Of a stretch of DNA of 64,000 bases, positions 8,594 through 16,401 are shown piece after piece. The translations under genes and the position numbers were made by a program. The DNA is from an uncultured Oscillospiraceae bacterium. GTDB lineage: Bacteria; Bacillota; Clostridia; Oscillospirales; Ruminococcaceae. Below the pieces are notes generated by a model that saw only the letters and a list, made by a program, of their open reading frames with translations, was not told the DNA's origin and did no database searches. The stretch's first letter is position 1. Every line of letters begins with the position of its first letter. The stretch spans positions 30,348 through 94,347 of the forward strand of contig CANNTZ010000002.1 in NCBI GenBank assembly GCA_947522735.1, read 5' to 3'.

Positions 8594-9216
8594 TTGGTTC
8601 CAAATATCCTGTCGCCCGCGTCGCCGAGACCCGGAACGATGTAGCAGTGCTCATTGAGGTGATCGTCAAGCTCCGCGCCGTAAATCTGCACGTCGGGATG
8701 AGCCTCGGTCAGCGCCTTGACACCCTCGGGAGCGGCGATGAGGCAGAGGAACTTGATGCTCTTTGCGTTATGCTTCTTGATGAGATTGACGGCGTCAATG
8801 GCGGTGCCTCCGGTAGCAAGCATCGGATCAAGGATAAACACGTCGCGGCTCTCGATGTCAAACGGAAGCTTGCAGTAATATTCAACCGGCTTGAGAGTCT
8901 CGGGATCTCGGTAAAGTCCGATATGACCGACCTTTGCCGCGGGCACAAGCGTCAGCGCACCGTCCACCATTCCGAGTCCGGCGCGGAGCACCGGCACGAA
9001 CGCAAGCTTGCGTCCGGAAAGCTCCTGAGCGGTCATCTTGCAGATCGGGGTCTCGATCTCGACGTCCGCGAGCGGGAGACCGCGCGTCGCATCGTAGCAG
9101 ATGAGGGTGGTTATCTCGGACACCAGCTCCTTAAACTCCTTGGTTCCGGTGTTCTTGTCGCGAAGGTGGCGCAACTTGTGCTTGATCAACGGATGATCGA
9201 GAAAAATGGGTTCCAT
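8590..9216 (-). CDS. upp: Uracil phosphoribosyltransferase
   Basis: Pyrimidine salvage: uracil plus PRPP gives UMP. The protein is 208 residues, the family norm. [14 protein letters not shown], the PRPP loop [10 protein letters not shown] and the C-terminal [12 protein letters not shown] uracil-binding segment are intact. The true start is ATG 9216, with AGGAGG eight bases upstream; the open frame continues far upstream without a site. It lies between rpiB and pyrK, placing salvage and de novo steps in one transcript. Confidence 0.95.
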   Translation of the reverse strand: MEPIFLDHPLIKHKLRHLRDKNTGTKEFKELVSEITTLICYDATRGLPLADVEIETPICKMTAQELSGRKLAFVPVLRAGLGMVDGALTLVPAAKVGHIGLYRDPETLKPVEYYCKLPFDIESRDVFILDPMLATGGTAIDAVNLIKKHNAKSIKFLCLIAAPEGVKALTEAHPDVQIYGAELDDHLNEHCYIVPGLGDAGDRIFGTK

Positions 9217-9263
9217 GTATTTTTCCTCCTGATTATATGATAGTGGATAAAAGCTTGCATAGT

Positions 9264-9716
9264 TTATTCCGCCTTGAAGGTGCCGTTTTCTATCTCGGAT
9301 ATCTGCGCTACGCGGCGTGCGTGGCGTCCGCCCTCGAACGGCGTATTGAGGTAGAGATCCACAATCTCGCAGGCCAGTCCGGGGCCGACGACCCTTGCGC
9401 CGAGGCAGCAGACGTTGGCGTCGTTGTGCAGACGGGTGTATTTGGCGCTGAAGCAGTCGCCGCAAACGGCCGCACGGATGCCCTTGACCTTGTTGGCCGC
9501 CATCGACATGCCGATGCCCGTTCCGCAGACGAGTATTCCCCTCTCGCATTTTCCGGCCACTATCGCGTCGCAGACCTTCTTCGCGATGAATGCATAATCA
9601 ACCGAGCTTGTGTCATGGCAGCCGAAGTCCTCATACCGGACGCCGAGGCTGTCAAGATGCTTTTTAAGCGCTTCCTTGAGCTCAAAACCACCGTGGTCAC
9701 TTCCGATTGCAATCAT
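9264..9716 (-). CDS. rpiB: Ribose-5-phosphate isomerase B
   Basis: Interconverts ribulose-5-phosphate and ribose-5-phosphate, feeding PRPP for the nucleotide genes next to it. 150 residues; [34 protein letters not shown] with the active-site cysteine and threonine, and [12 protein letters not shown] are typical RpiB. GGAGG lies nine bases before the ATG. A different, RpiB-like gene begins at the right edge of the window and belongs to the catabolic locus, not here. Confidence 0.93.
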   Translation of the reverse strand: MIAIGSDHGGFELKEALKKHLDSLGVRYEDFGCHDTSSVDYAFIAKKVCDAIVAGKCERGILVCGTGIGMSMAANKVKGIRAAVCGDCFSAKYTRLHNDANVCCLGARVVGPGLACEIVDLYLNTPFEGGRHARRVAQISEIENGTFKAE

Positions 9717-9739
9717 AACATGTATCCTCCAAATCAGTT

Positions 9740-10489
9740 TTATCCCTGTTTTTTCGCAGCCCTTTCGGCGGCAATGCGCGCGTTGCGCTCGCGCTCCGCC
9801 TGCGGCAGCCGGAGATATACCGGCGCAAGCTGCTGCGCCGTCAGCGTTTCGCCGCGCTGCACCGCCGCTTGAGCGGCCATACAGACGCCGTAGCCCGTCT
9901 GGTTGACAAGCATTGGCGGCGCGAGTGTCACGTCCATCCTGTCATTCATTATATTATAGCACATTTCCGCGCCGTCTCCAACTAAAATTACGGATTTTCC
10001 CGAATTTTTGCGTTGCAGCGTCTCTCCTATCCGCTTTTCAAGGTCGTCTGTCGATATCGCCTCGTCGGCGAACAGCCGCTCGAAGCGGCCTTTTTCCGCG
10101 TCAAGCTCAAACATCGCGGTGTAGACCTGCTTGCAGCGCGCGTCCATTACCGGGCAGACTATTCCGCTCAGTCCGGTCATATTCCGGGCAAGCGCCTCCA
10201 GCGTGGAGGCTCCGATACAGGGCTTTTCAAGTGTAAAGGAAATAGCCTTTACAGCAGCTATGCCTATCCTTATCCCCGTAAACGACCCCGGACCTGCCGA
10301 AACCGCGAGGTAATCGACGTCGTTGAGCGTCATCCTCGCGCAGTCCAGCAGCGCCTGCATCATCGGCAGCGCCGTCTGGCTGTGCGTCAGGCGCGTGTTG
10401 AGCTGCGTCTGCGCTATAATCCTTCCGTCCTCGCAGATAGCCGCGGAGGCGGCCTTTGCGGAGGTGTCAAGCCCAAGTATTACCGGCAA
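9740..10489 (-). CDS. tsaB: tRNA threonylcarbamoyladenosine biosynthesis protein TsaB
   Basis: Partner of TsaD in making the t6A37 modification of ANN-decoding tRNAs. 249 residues, ASKHA fold: ILGLDTSAKAASAA at the N-terminus and VSAGPGSFTGIRIG (about residue 63) are the family signatures, followed by CPVMDARCKQVY. The start is TTG 10489 with GGAG nine bases upstream, inside the end of tsaE (23-base overlap). The tsaD gene is not in the window. Confidence 0.9.
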   Translation of the reverse strand: MPVILGLDTSAKAASAAICEDGRIIAQTQLNTRLTHSQTALPMMQALLDCARMTLNDVDYLAVSAGPGSFTGIRIGIAAVKAISFTLEKPCIGASTLEALARNMTGLSGIVCPVMDARCKQVYTAMFELDAEKGRFERLFADEAISTDDLEKRIGETLQRKNSGKSVILVGDGAEMCYNIMNDRMDVTLAPPMLVNQTGYGVCMAAQAAVQRGETLTAQQLAPVYLRLPQAERERNARIAAERAAKKQG

Positions 10490-10910
10490 ATCTATCGTCT
10501 CCAGTTACAGTGATCTCGCGCGTATAGTCGTCGATACGGCGGATGTTGATATAGATCGTATTTTCGGGAAGGTATGCCGCGATATTCTCGCTCCACTCCA
10601 CCGCCGATATCGAAGCCCCGTCAAGATAATCGAAAAAGCCCGTAGAATACAGGCTGTCGAAGCCCTCGACGCGGTACATATCAAAGTGATTGAGCGGCGT
10701 TTCGCCCTCATAGCGGTTGACGATGGCGAAGGTTGGGCTGGTCACGCTGCCGCGGCAGCCAAGTCCGCGCGCCAGTCCGCGCGTGAACGCCGTTTTGCCC
10801 ATGCCAAGCCCTCCGGTATACGCGATTACGTCGCCCGGGCGCAGCTTTTGCGAAAACCGCTGCGCAAAGTCCTCGGTGTCGTGCTCCGAATGCGATATAT
10901 AACGAAGCAT
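10467..10910 (-). CDS. tsaE: tRNA threonylcarbamoyladenosine biosynthesis ATPase TsaE
   Basis: 147-residue P-loop ATPase that works with TsaB and TsaD in t6A synthesis. The Walker A motif GGLGMGKTAFTRG (about residue 33), VTSPTFAIVNRYEG and HFDMYRVEG are diagnostic. AGGAG is placed seven bases before the ATG. It overlaps tsaB, the usual neighbour, and follows fhs after 22 bases. Confidence 0.93.
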   Translation of the reverse strand: MLRYISHSEHDTEDFAQRFSQKLRPGDVIAYTGGLGMGKTAFTRGLARGLGCRGSVTSPTFAIVNRYEGETPLNHFDMYRVEGFDSLYSTGFFDYLDGASISAVEWSENIAAYLPENTIYINIRRIDDYTREITVTGDDRFAGNTWA

Positions 10911-10932
10911 TTTTCTTCTCCTAACGCCAAAA

Positions 10933-12612
10933 TCAGAACAATCCGGTTATTTTTCCGCTTGCGTCCACGTCGATGCCGCAGGCGGCGGGGCGCTTTGGCA
11001 AGCCGGGCATCGTCATGATGTCGCCGGTGAGCGCGACGACAAAGCCCGCGCCCGCGGAGAGCCGGACCTCCTTGACGCTGACCGTGAAGCTTTCGGGCCG
11101 TCCGAGCTTCTTCGGATCGTCCGATAGCGAATATTGCGTCTTTGCCACGCAGACCGGCAGTCCGTCCGCGCCAAGCCTCTCTATCTCTGCTATCTGCCTG
11201 TCAGCCTGTGTCGTATATTCCACGCCGGACGCGCCGTATATCTCTCGCGCTATCGTATCAAGCTTTTCCTTTAATCCGAGAGAAAGGTCATAGAGGGGCG
11301 CAAAATTCGACTGCTCGCGCTCGCAGACGTCCACGACGGCCCTCGCAAGCTCCGCGCCGCCGGCGCCGCCCTTTGCAAAAACCTCCGCCATCGCATACCG
11401 GACGCCGAGCGCATCGCAATAATCGCCGAAAATCTTGATCTCCTCCGGTGTGTCGCAGGCAAAGCGGTTGAGAGCGACGACGACCGGAACTCCAAATTTG
11501 CGCATGTTTTCAACGTGCTTGCCGAGATTGACTATCCCCCTTGCGAGCGCCTCGGGGGCAGGCTGCGAGGCTTCGGTCTTTGGCACGCCGCCGTTATACT
11601 TAAAAGAGCGCAGCGTGGCGACGAGCACGACGGCCGACGGCCTGAGGCCCGCCATGCGGCACTTGATATCGAAAAATTTTTCCGCTCCGAGATCGGAGCC
11701 GAAGCCAGCCTCGGTGATGCAGTAATCCGCCAGCTTGAGGGCGAGACGGGTGGCGCGCACCGAGTTGCAGCCGTGCGCGATATTCGCGAACGGGCCGCCG
11801 TGCATCAGCGCCGGGGTGTTCTCCACCGTTTGGATCAGGTTCGGCTTTATCGCGTCTCGAAGCAGTGCCGCCATGGCGCCGACAGCGCCGATATCCCGCG
11901 CGTAAACCGGCGAGCCGTCAAAGCTGAACGCTACAAGGATGGAGCCGAGCCGCTCCTTGAGGTCGCTGATATCCGCGGCGAGACAGAGGATAGCCATGAC
12001 CTCGCTGGCGACGGTGATGATGAAGCCGTCCTCGCGCGGCATACCGTTCAGCCTGCCGCCAAGCCCGGCGACGATGCTGCGCAGCTCGCGGTCGTTCATG
12101 TCCATGCAGCGCTTGATGAGCACGCGGCGCGGATCGACGCCGAGGGCGTTGCCCTGATGGATGTGGTTGTCGAGCATTGCGCAGAGCAGGTTGTTCGCGG
12201 AGGTTATCGCGTGCATATCTCCTGTGAAGTGGAGATTTATGTCCTCCATCGGCAGCACCTGAGCGTAGCCGCCGCCGGCCGCGCCGCCCTTTACGCCGAA
12301 CACCGGCCCGAGCGACGGCTCGCGCAGCGCAATAATCGCCCTTTTGCCGATGTGCGCCATTGCCTCGCCAAGCCCGACGGTGACTGTGGTCTTGCCCTCG
12401 CCCGCCGGGGTCGGATTTATCGCGGTGACAAGCACCAGTCTGCCGTCCGGCGCATCCCGGAGGCGGTCAAACGCCTCGTCCGATATCTTCGCCTTATATC
12501 TGCCGTAAAGCTCCAGCTCCTCCTCCCGGATCCCTGCCCTCTCGGCAATCTCGATTATCGGGCGCATACGTGCCGACTGGGCGATCTCAATATCGCTCGG
12601 GAAATTCGACAT
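10933..12612 (-). CDS. fhs: Formate-tetrahydrofolate ligase
   Basis: ATP-dependent formylation of tetrahydrofolate, the entry of formate into one-carbon metabolism and, in acetogens, the methyl branch of the Wood-Ljungdahl pathway. Starting at ATG 12612 the protein has 559 residues, the family length; AAAGGA lies nine bases upstream and the longer open frame is not needed. The P-loop [18 protein letters not shown] is near residue 64, with [21 protein letters not shown]'s parts following and [11 protein letters not shown] later. It is first in the minus-strand run ending at ruvX. Confidence 0.96.
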   Translation of the reverse strand: MSNFPSDIEIAQSARMRPIIEIAERAGIREEELELYGRYKAKISDEAFDRLRDAPDGRLVLVTAINPTPAGEGKTTVTVGLGEAMAHIGKRAIIALREPSLGPVFGVKGGAAGGGYAQVLPMEDINLHFTGDMHAITSANNLLCAMLDNHIHQGNALGVDPRRVLIKRCMDMNDRELRSIVAGLGGRLNGMPREDGFIITVASEVMAILCLAADISDLKERLGSILVAFSFDGSPVYARDIGAVGAMAALLRDAIKPNLIQTVENTPALMHGGPFANIAHGCNSVRATRLALKLADYCITEAGFGSDLGAEKFFDIKCRMAGLRPSAVVLVATLRSFKYNGGVPKTEASQPAPEALARGIVNLGKHVENMRKFGVPVVVALNRFACDTPEEIKIFGDYCDALGVRYAMAEVFAKGGAGGAELARAVVDVCEREQSNFAPLYDLSLGLKEKLDTIAREIYGASGVEYTTQADRQIAEIERLGADGLPVCVAKTQYSLSDDPKKLGRPESFTVSVKEVRLSAGAGFVVALTGDIMTMPGLPKRPAACGIDVDASGKITGLF

Positions 12613-12666
12613 CTCGCAACATCCTTTCTCTCGCGCGGTACGGCGCGTTTGGGTCAAATTAAAATT

Positions 12667-12695
12667 ATTATAACACAATTCTCCTTCCATTTAAA
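12667..12695 (-). promoter_or_regulatory. Possible promoter for fhs
   Basis: TATAAT on the minus strand with a weak TTTAAA box 17 bases upstream, 55 bases before the fhs start. The -10 box is perfect, the -35 box poor. Confidence 0.4.
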
Positions 12696-12703
12696 GTATG
12701 TAC

Positions 12704-12732
12704 TTGAATATTTGTCGCGTAAGTGATAAAAT
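12704..12732 (+). promoter_or_regulatory. Sigma-A type promoter for the SEDS gene
   Basis: TTGAAT and TAAAAT separated by exactly 17 bases, about 60 bases before the SEDS gene start and divergent from fhs. Confidence 0.55.
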
Positions 12733-12792
12733 TGTCTTATTGCAAATTATTTTTATCCAATCATTTCCCATTGTCACACGGAGGGCGCTCCC

Positions 12793-13926
12793 TTGGTCAA
12801 GAAACTCTTTAAACCGATCCGCAGATATTTCAAATACGCCGACAAGCTGACGCTTCTGCTTTGCATCGTCTGCTCGGCGTTCAGCATCCTGCTGCTCTAC
12901 GGTATGCTTGCGTCGAACATGCCGAGAGTTTCGATGCGGCAGCTCAAGGTGCAGTACGCCGCCTCGGCGATAGGTATAACGGCGGCAATAGTCGTCTCCT
13001 GCATCGATTACCACTTCATCGCAAAGCTCTGGAAGCTGTACGCGCCGCTTTCAATCGCGCTTGTCGTGCTGACCTTCTTCTTCGGGATGCAGCGCGGCGA
13101 TGCGGACGACCGCGCGTGGCTGCCGCTGCCGCTGGGCATGTCGCTTCAGCCCTCAGAGCTGATGAAGATAGCGTTCATCATGACCTTTTCGCTGCATCTC
13201 AGCCTTGTCCGCGAAAAGATAAACTCGCCGCTCCAGCTTCTGCTGCTCTGCGTCCACGGCGCGCTACCGATACTGCTCGTCCGCAAGCAGGGCGACGACG
13301 GCACGATGCTCGTCTTTGTGCTGATTTTCGCGTCGCTGCTGTTCTCCGCGGGGCTGAACTGGAAATATATTGCCGCAGCAGTCGTCGCGGGCACCGCGCT
13401 GTCGCCTTTTGCGTGGAAATATCTGCTCAGCAACGACCAACGTCAGCGCTTTTTGATCACCTATTCCCTGGAGAGCGACCCGCTGGACAAGGGCTTCCAG
13501 CAGCTTGAGGGCCTGACAGCGCTCGGCTCCGGCAAGATATGGGGCATCGGCATCTTCTCAGAGAAGCACTGGTGGACTCCGGAGATACACAACGACTTCA
13601 TCTTCACCTTCATCGGCCAATCGCTCGGACTTGTCGGCTGCGCCGCGGTCATTCTGCTGCTCGCCGTCATCATGGCGCGCTTTCTCTTCAACGCAAGCCG
13701 CGCGGCGGACGAGCTTGGACGCTTCATCTGCATCGGCGTATTCGCAATGTTCGCGTTTCAGGCGATACTCAACATCGGCATGTGTCTCGCCGTGCTGCCG
13801 GTCATCGGCATCACACTCCCACTGATAAGCGCGGGCGGCACCTCGGTCATCACCTCCTATCTCGGCATCGGGCTTGCGTTGAGCGTCGCCTATCACTCCC
13901 GCAAGCCGGATTTTGACCACGGCTGA
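12793..13926 (+). CDS. SEDS peptidoglycan glycosyltransferase (FtsW/RodA/SpoVE family)
   Basis: 377-residue multi-pass membrane protein that polymerises lipid II together with a class B penicillin-binding protein. About ten hydrophobic segments are visible. Family motifs: QPSELMKIAFIM, RQRFLITYSLESDPLDKG with the conserved aspartate, QLEGLTALGSGKIWGIG, PEIHNDFIFTFIGQSLG, and a late PLISAGGTSVITSYLGIGL. The start is TTG 12793 after GGAGG. It is not beside division or sporulation genes, so I cannot say which of FtsW, RodA or SpoVE it corresponds to. An acid-rich loop is absent, and the length is near the short end for the family. Confidence 0.88.
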   Translation: MVKKLFKPIRRYFKYADKLTLLLCIVCSAFSILLLYGMLASNMPRVSMRQLKVQYAASAIGITAAIVVSCIDYHFIAKLWKLYAPLSIALVVLTFFFGMQRGDADDRAWLPLPLGMSLQPSELMKIAFIMTFSLHLSLVREKINSPLQLLLLCVHGALPILLVRKQGDDGTMLVFVLIFASLLFSAGLNWKYIAAAVVAGTALSPFAWKYLLSNDQRQRFLITYSLESDPLDKGFQQLEGLTALGSGKIWGIGIFSEKHWWTPEIHNDFIFTFIGQSLGLVGCAAVILLLAVIMARFLFNASRAADELGRFICIGVFAMFAFQAILNIGMCLAVLPVIGITLPLISAGGTSVITSYLGIGLALSVAYHSRKPDFDHG

Positions 13927-13973
13927 CAACACCGGCGCGACAGCGCCGAACAAAATATTGAAGGAGCTTCAAC

Positions 13974-14537
13974 ATGTCTGAACAGAAAAAGAACCCCGTT
14001 GCGACCATTGAAATGGAAAACGGCGGCGTAATCAGGGTCGAGCTTTATCCCGACATTGCGCCGAACACCGTCAACAATTTTATTGCGCTCGCGAACTCCG
14101 GCTATTACAACGGCATAATATTCCATCGCGTCATTCCCGGCTTCATGATACAGGGCGGCTGTCCGCAGGGCACCGGCATGGGCGGGCCCGGATATGTAAT
14201 TGAGGGCGAATTTGCCGACAACGGCCACGCCGAAAACAACCTCCCCCACACCCGCGGGGTCATCTCGATGGCGCGCCGCGGCGGCACGATGTGGAACCCG
14301 GCGCTCGGCTACAACACCGCCGGAAGTCAGTTTTTCATCATGGTCAGCGATGCGGACTATCTCGACCGCCAGTACGCCGCATTCGGCAAGGTGATCGAGG
14401 GCATGGAGACCGCCGACGCCATTGTCGCCTCCCCACGCGACCGCTCCGACCGTCCCTACGAGGATCAGCGCATGAAGAGGGTATCCGTTGAGACCTTCGG
14501 CGTCGAATATCCCGCGCCGAAAACGACGGTCGAATAA
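13974..14537 (+). CDS. Cyclophilin-type peptidyl-prolyl isomerase
   Basis: Catalyses cis-trans isomerisation of prolyl bonds. The 187-residue protein has no signal peptide, so it is cytoplasmic. IIFHRVIPGFMIQGGCPQGTG with its catalytic arginine, ISMARRG, GSQFFIMVSDADYLD and YAAFGKVIEGM are standard cyclophilin motifs. AAGGAG sits before the ATG. The stop overlaps the start of the HAD gene by one base (TAATG). Confidence 0.94.
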   Translation: MSEQKKNPVATIEMENGGVIRVELYPDIAPNTVNNFIALANSGYYNGIIFHRVIPGFMIQGGCPQGTGMGGPGYVIEGEFADNGHAENNLPHTRGVISMARRGGTMWNPALGYNTAGSQFFIMVSDADYLDRQYAAFGKVIEGMETADAIVASPRDRSDRPYEDQRMKRVSVETFGVEYPAPKTTVE

Positions 14538-15196
14538 TGGCAGGGTACGAATACGTTTTCTGGGACTGGAACGGCACGCTGATGGACGACGTGTATGTCG
14601 CGCTCGCATCGGTCAACGATATCCTTGCCCGCCGCGGCCGCGCTCCAATAGACCTTGAGCGCTACTATTCGCTCATGGCAACGCCGATAACGCTGTTCTA
14701 TGAACGGCTGTTCGCGCCGGAAAAGCCCGATTTCCCCGCGCTTTCCCGCGAATTTCACGAGGGCTACGACCGGCATCTTCCGGAGCACGGGCTTGCCGTG
14801 GGCGCGCGCGAAACGCTGGAGGCAATCGCCCGCGCCGGTATACGGCAAGCGCTTGTCTCGTCGAGCGAAGCCGGACGGCTTGTACGGCAGGTCAGGGCCC
14901 TCGGCATCGACGGATTGTTCGAGAACGTCGCCGGTCAGGACGATTTCAGCGCCGGAAGCAAGCTTTGCTCCGTGCGGCGGCATATCGCTCTGGCCGGAGT
15001 TGCGCCGGAAAAGGCGCTGATGCTCGGCGACCTTGAGCACGACGCCGAGGTTGCGCATGACCTTGGCTGCGGCTGTCTGCTCTATTCCGGCGGACACCAG
15101 TCGCGCAGGGTGCTCGAAGCGCTGGGCGCGCCGGTCATCGACCGCATTCCCGACGCACTGCACTATATTATGGGGAGAGAGACGTGCTTGAGATAA
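14537..15196 (+). CDS. HAD-family hydrolase (phosphoglycolate-phosphatase-like)
   Basis: 219-residue phosphatase of the haloacid dehalogenase superfamily. FWDWNGTLMDD near the N-terminus is the nucleophile motif, QALVSSSEAGRLV contains the motif II serine, and LMLGDLEHDAEVAHDLG is motif IV with the metal-binding aspartate. The helical cap lies between residues 20 and 85. It is fused by overlap to the cyclophilin gene and overlaps the acetyltransferase by 13 bases. Substrate unknown. Confidence 0.88.
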   Translation: MAGYEYVFWDWNGTLMDDVYVALASVNDILARRGRAPIDLERYYSLMATPITLFYERLFAPEKPDFPALSREFHEGYDRHLPEHGLAVGARETLEAIARAGIRQALVSSSEAGRLVRQVRALGIDGLFENVAGQDDFSAGSKLCSVRRHIALAGVAPEKALMLGDLEHDAEVAHDLGCGCLLYSGGHQSRRVLEALGAPVIDRIPDALHYIMGRETCLR

Positions 15197-15717
15197 AAAT
15201 AATCGACGAGGCACGCCGGGCGGATATCAACCTGCCAAACGAGCCGTTCGAGCTGTCCGGCAGGATGATCCCCTCCTATTGCGACGGACACTGGAGCTGC
15301 AATTTCGTCAGCCTTGCGCCGGAGGAGGCGTCTGAGATGTGTTTTCCCGACGAAAACTACGATTACGACGCGATGACAGGTGAAAAAAACATCTTTCTCG
15401 GCGCTTATGACGGCGAAAGCTGCTGCGGTCTGGCGATATTACAGCCCGGCTTTTTCAGGTATATGTACCTGTACGACCTCAAGGTCTGCCGTAATTACCG
15501 GCGCCGGCACATCGGGACGCTGCTGATAGGTAAGGCGAAAGAGGTCGCGACCGGGCTTGGCTATCGCGGGCTCTACACGCAGGCACAGGACAACAATCCC
15601 GGCGCGTGCAGATTCTATCTCCGCGAGGGCTTTTATATCGGCGGCATCGATACCAACGTATACAAATGGACCTCCCAGGAGGGCAAAACGGATATCATAT
15701 TCTATCTTGACTGTTGA
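15184..15717 (+). CDS. GNAT N-acetyltransferase, streptothricin-acetyltransferase (SatA)-like
   Basis: 177-residue acetyl-CoA-dependent transferase. YDLKVCRNYRRRHIGTLLIG is the acetyl-CoA pyrophosphate loop; LYTQAQDNNPGACRFYLREG and FYIGGIDTNVYKW closely match the end of the SatA/Sat group, which acetylates the beta-lysyl group of streptothricin. The substrate could still be another amine. Start is GTG 15184, after GGGGAG, inside the HAD gene. It is chromosomal and coupled to housekeeping genes, so it need not be an acquired resistance gene. Confidence 0.75.
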   Translation: MLEIKIIDEARRADINLPNEPFELSGRMIPSYCDGHWSCNFVSLAPEEASEMCFPDENYDYDAMTGEKNIFLGAYDGESCCGLAILQPGFFRYMYLYDLKVCRNYRRRHIGTLLIGKAKEVATGLGYRGLYTQAQDNNPGACRFYLREGFYIGGIDTNVYKWTSQEGKTDIIFYLDC

Positions 15718-15742
15718 CAGGCACACAAAAGGACGTGAGCAT

Positions 15743-16189
15743 TTGAACAACGCAACTCCCAGCGGCGTCGGGCGTTTTTTTGACAAGGACATCCGCGCCG
15801 TCAGGCCCGAGATGATAGGCAGCGGCGCTGCGCTCGGCATACATGCGGCTATTGCGCTGCACTGTGCGCATATGGATGTCGGTCTTGCCGATTTTCACCT
15901 GCTCCGCGAGCCGCTACCGGCGGGAACGCCCGTCGAGGAATACTTCTACGCTTCCGGCGAGAGCCATTCCGCCTCCTGTCCCGCGGGGGTGATGGAGCTC
16001 CGCCTCAAAAAGGGCGCGAGCCTCTGCTACGATCTGACCGCCGGATCGCGCTGCTTCATCGGCGCCTATCTCTACGAAAACGCCGAGGGTAGGCGCTTCC
16101 TCGTATTCAACCTTGACGGTGAGGATTTCCTGACAGGCAGACGCCTTGAGCTGCTTCACGAGCTGGAGCGCTGGCTCGCCGGAGAATGA
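15743..16189 (+). CDS. Protein of unknown function
   Basis: 148 residues starting at TTG 15743, with AAAGGA eight bases upstream. No signal peptide or membrane segment. Visible landmarks are GRFFDKDIRAVRPEMIGSG, HAAIALHCAHMDVG, LPAGTPVEEYFYASGE and YENAEGRRFLVFNLDGED; the last reads like a beta-strand of a sandwich domain. I do not recognise the family. It resembles the accessory C-terminal domain of some glycosidases, and it lies just before a glycosidase-like gene, but a terminator separates them, so it is more likely the last gene of the SEDS-cyclophilin-HAD-acetyltransferase unit. Confidence 0.7.
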   Translation: MNNATPSGVGRFFDKDIRAVRPEMIGSGAALGIHAAIALHCAHMDVGLADFHLLREPLPAGTPVEEYFYASGESHSASCPAGVMELRLKKGASLCYDLTAGSRCFIGAYLYENAEGRRFLVFNLDGEDFLTGRRLELLHELERWLAGE

Positions 16190-16200
16190 ACAGAACAGAA

Positions 16201-16240
16201 AATACCGGAAAGACTCCTGACGTCCTTCCGGTATTTTTTT
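16201..16240 (+). terminator. Rho-independent terminator
   Basis: Stem AATACCGGAA / TTCCGGTATT followed by a run of seven T residues, just after the unknown gene ending at 16189. Confidence 0.85.
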
Positions 16241-16335
16241 GCGACGCCTTATTCTCGCCGTAGCTCAGGGATTTTCAGCTTGACGCATTGCATCAACAGC
16301 CTTGCCCAGACCATAACAATGCCTAATATGGTGGA

Positions 16336-16364
16336 TTTACACCCATCCTCCGGGCTGATATAAT
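16336..16364 (+). promoter_or_regulatory. Sigma-A type promoter for the glycosidase-like gene
   Basis: TTTACA and a perfect TATAAT separated by 17 bases, 38 bases before the GTG start at 16402. Confidence 0.65.
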
Positions 16365-16401
16365 AAAGTCATACTATCATCGAGCCAAAGGAGGAACCGC
16401 C

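Noticed and set aside
12613..12792. Tetrahydrofolate riboswitch upstream of fhs
   Set aside because: The short leader shows no conserved riboswitch core; only promoter boxes are seen.
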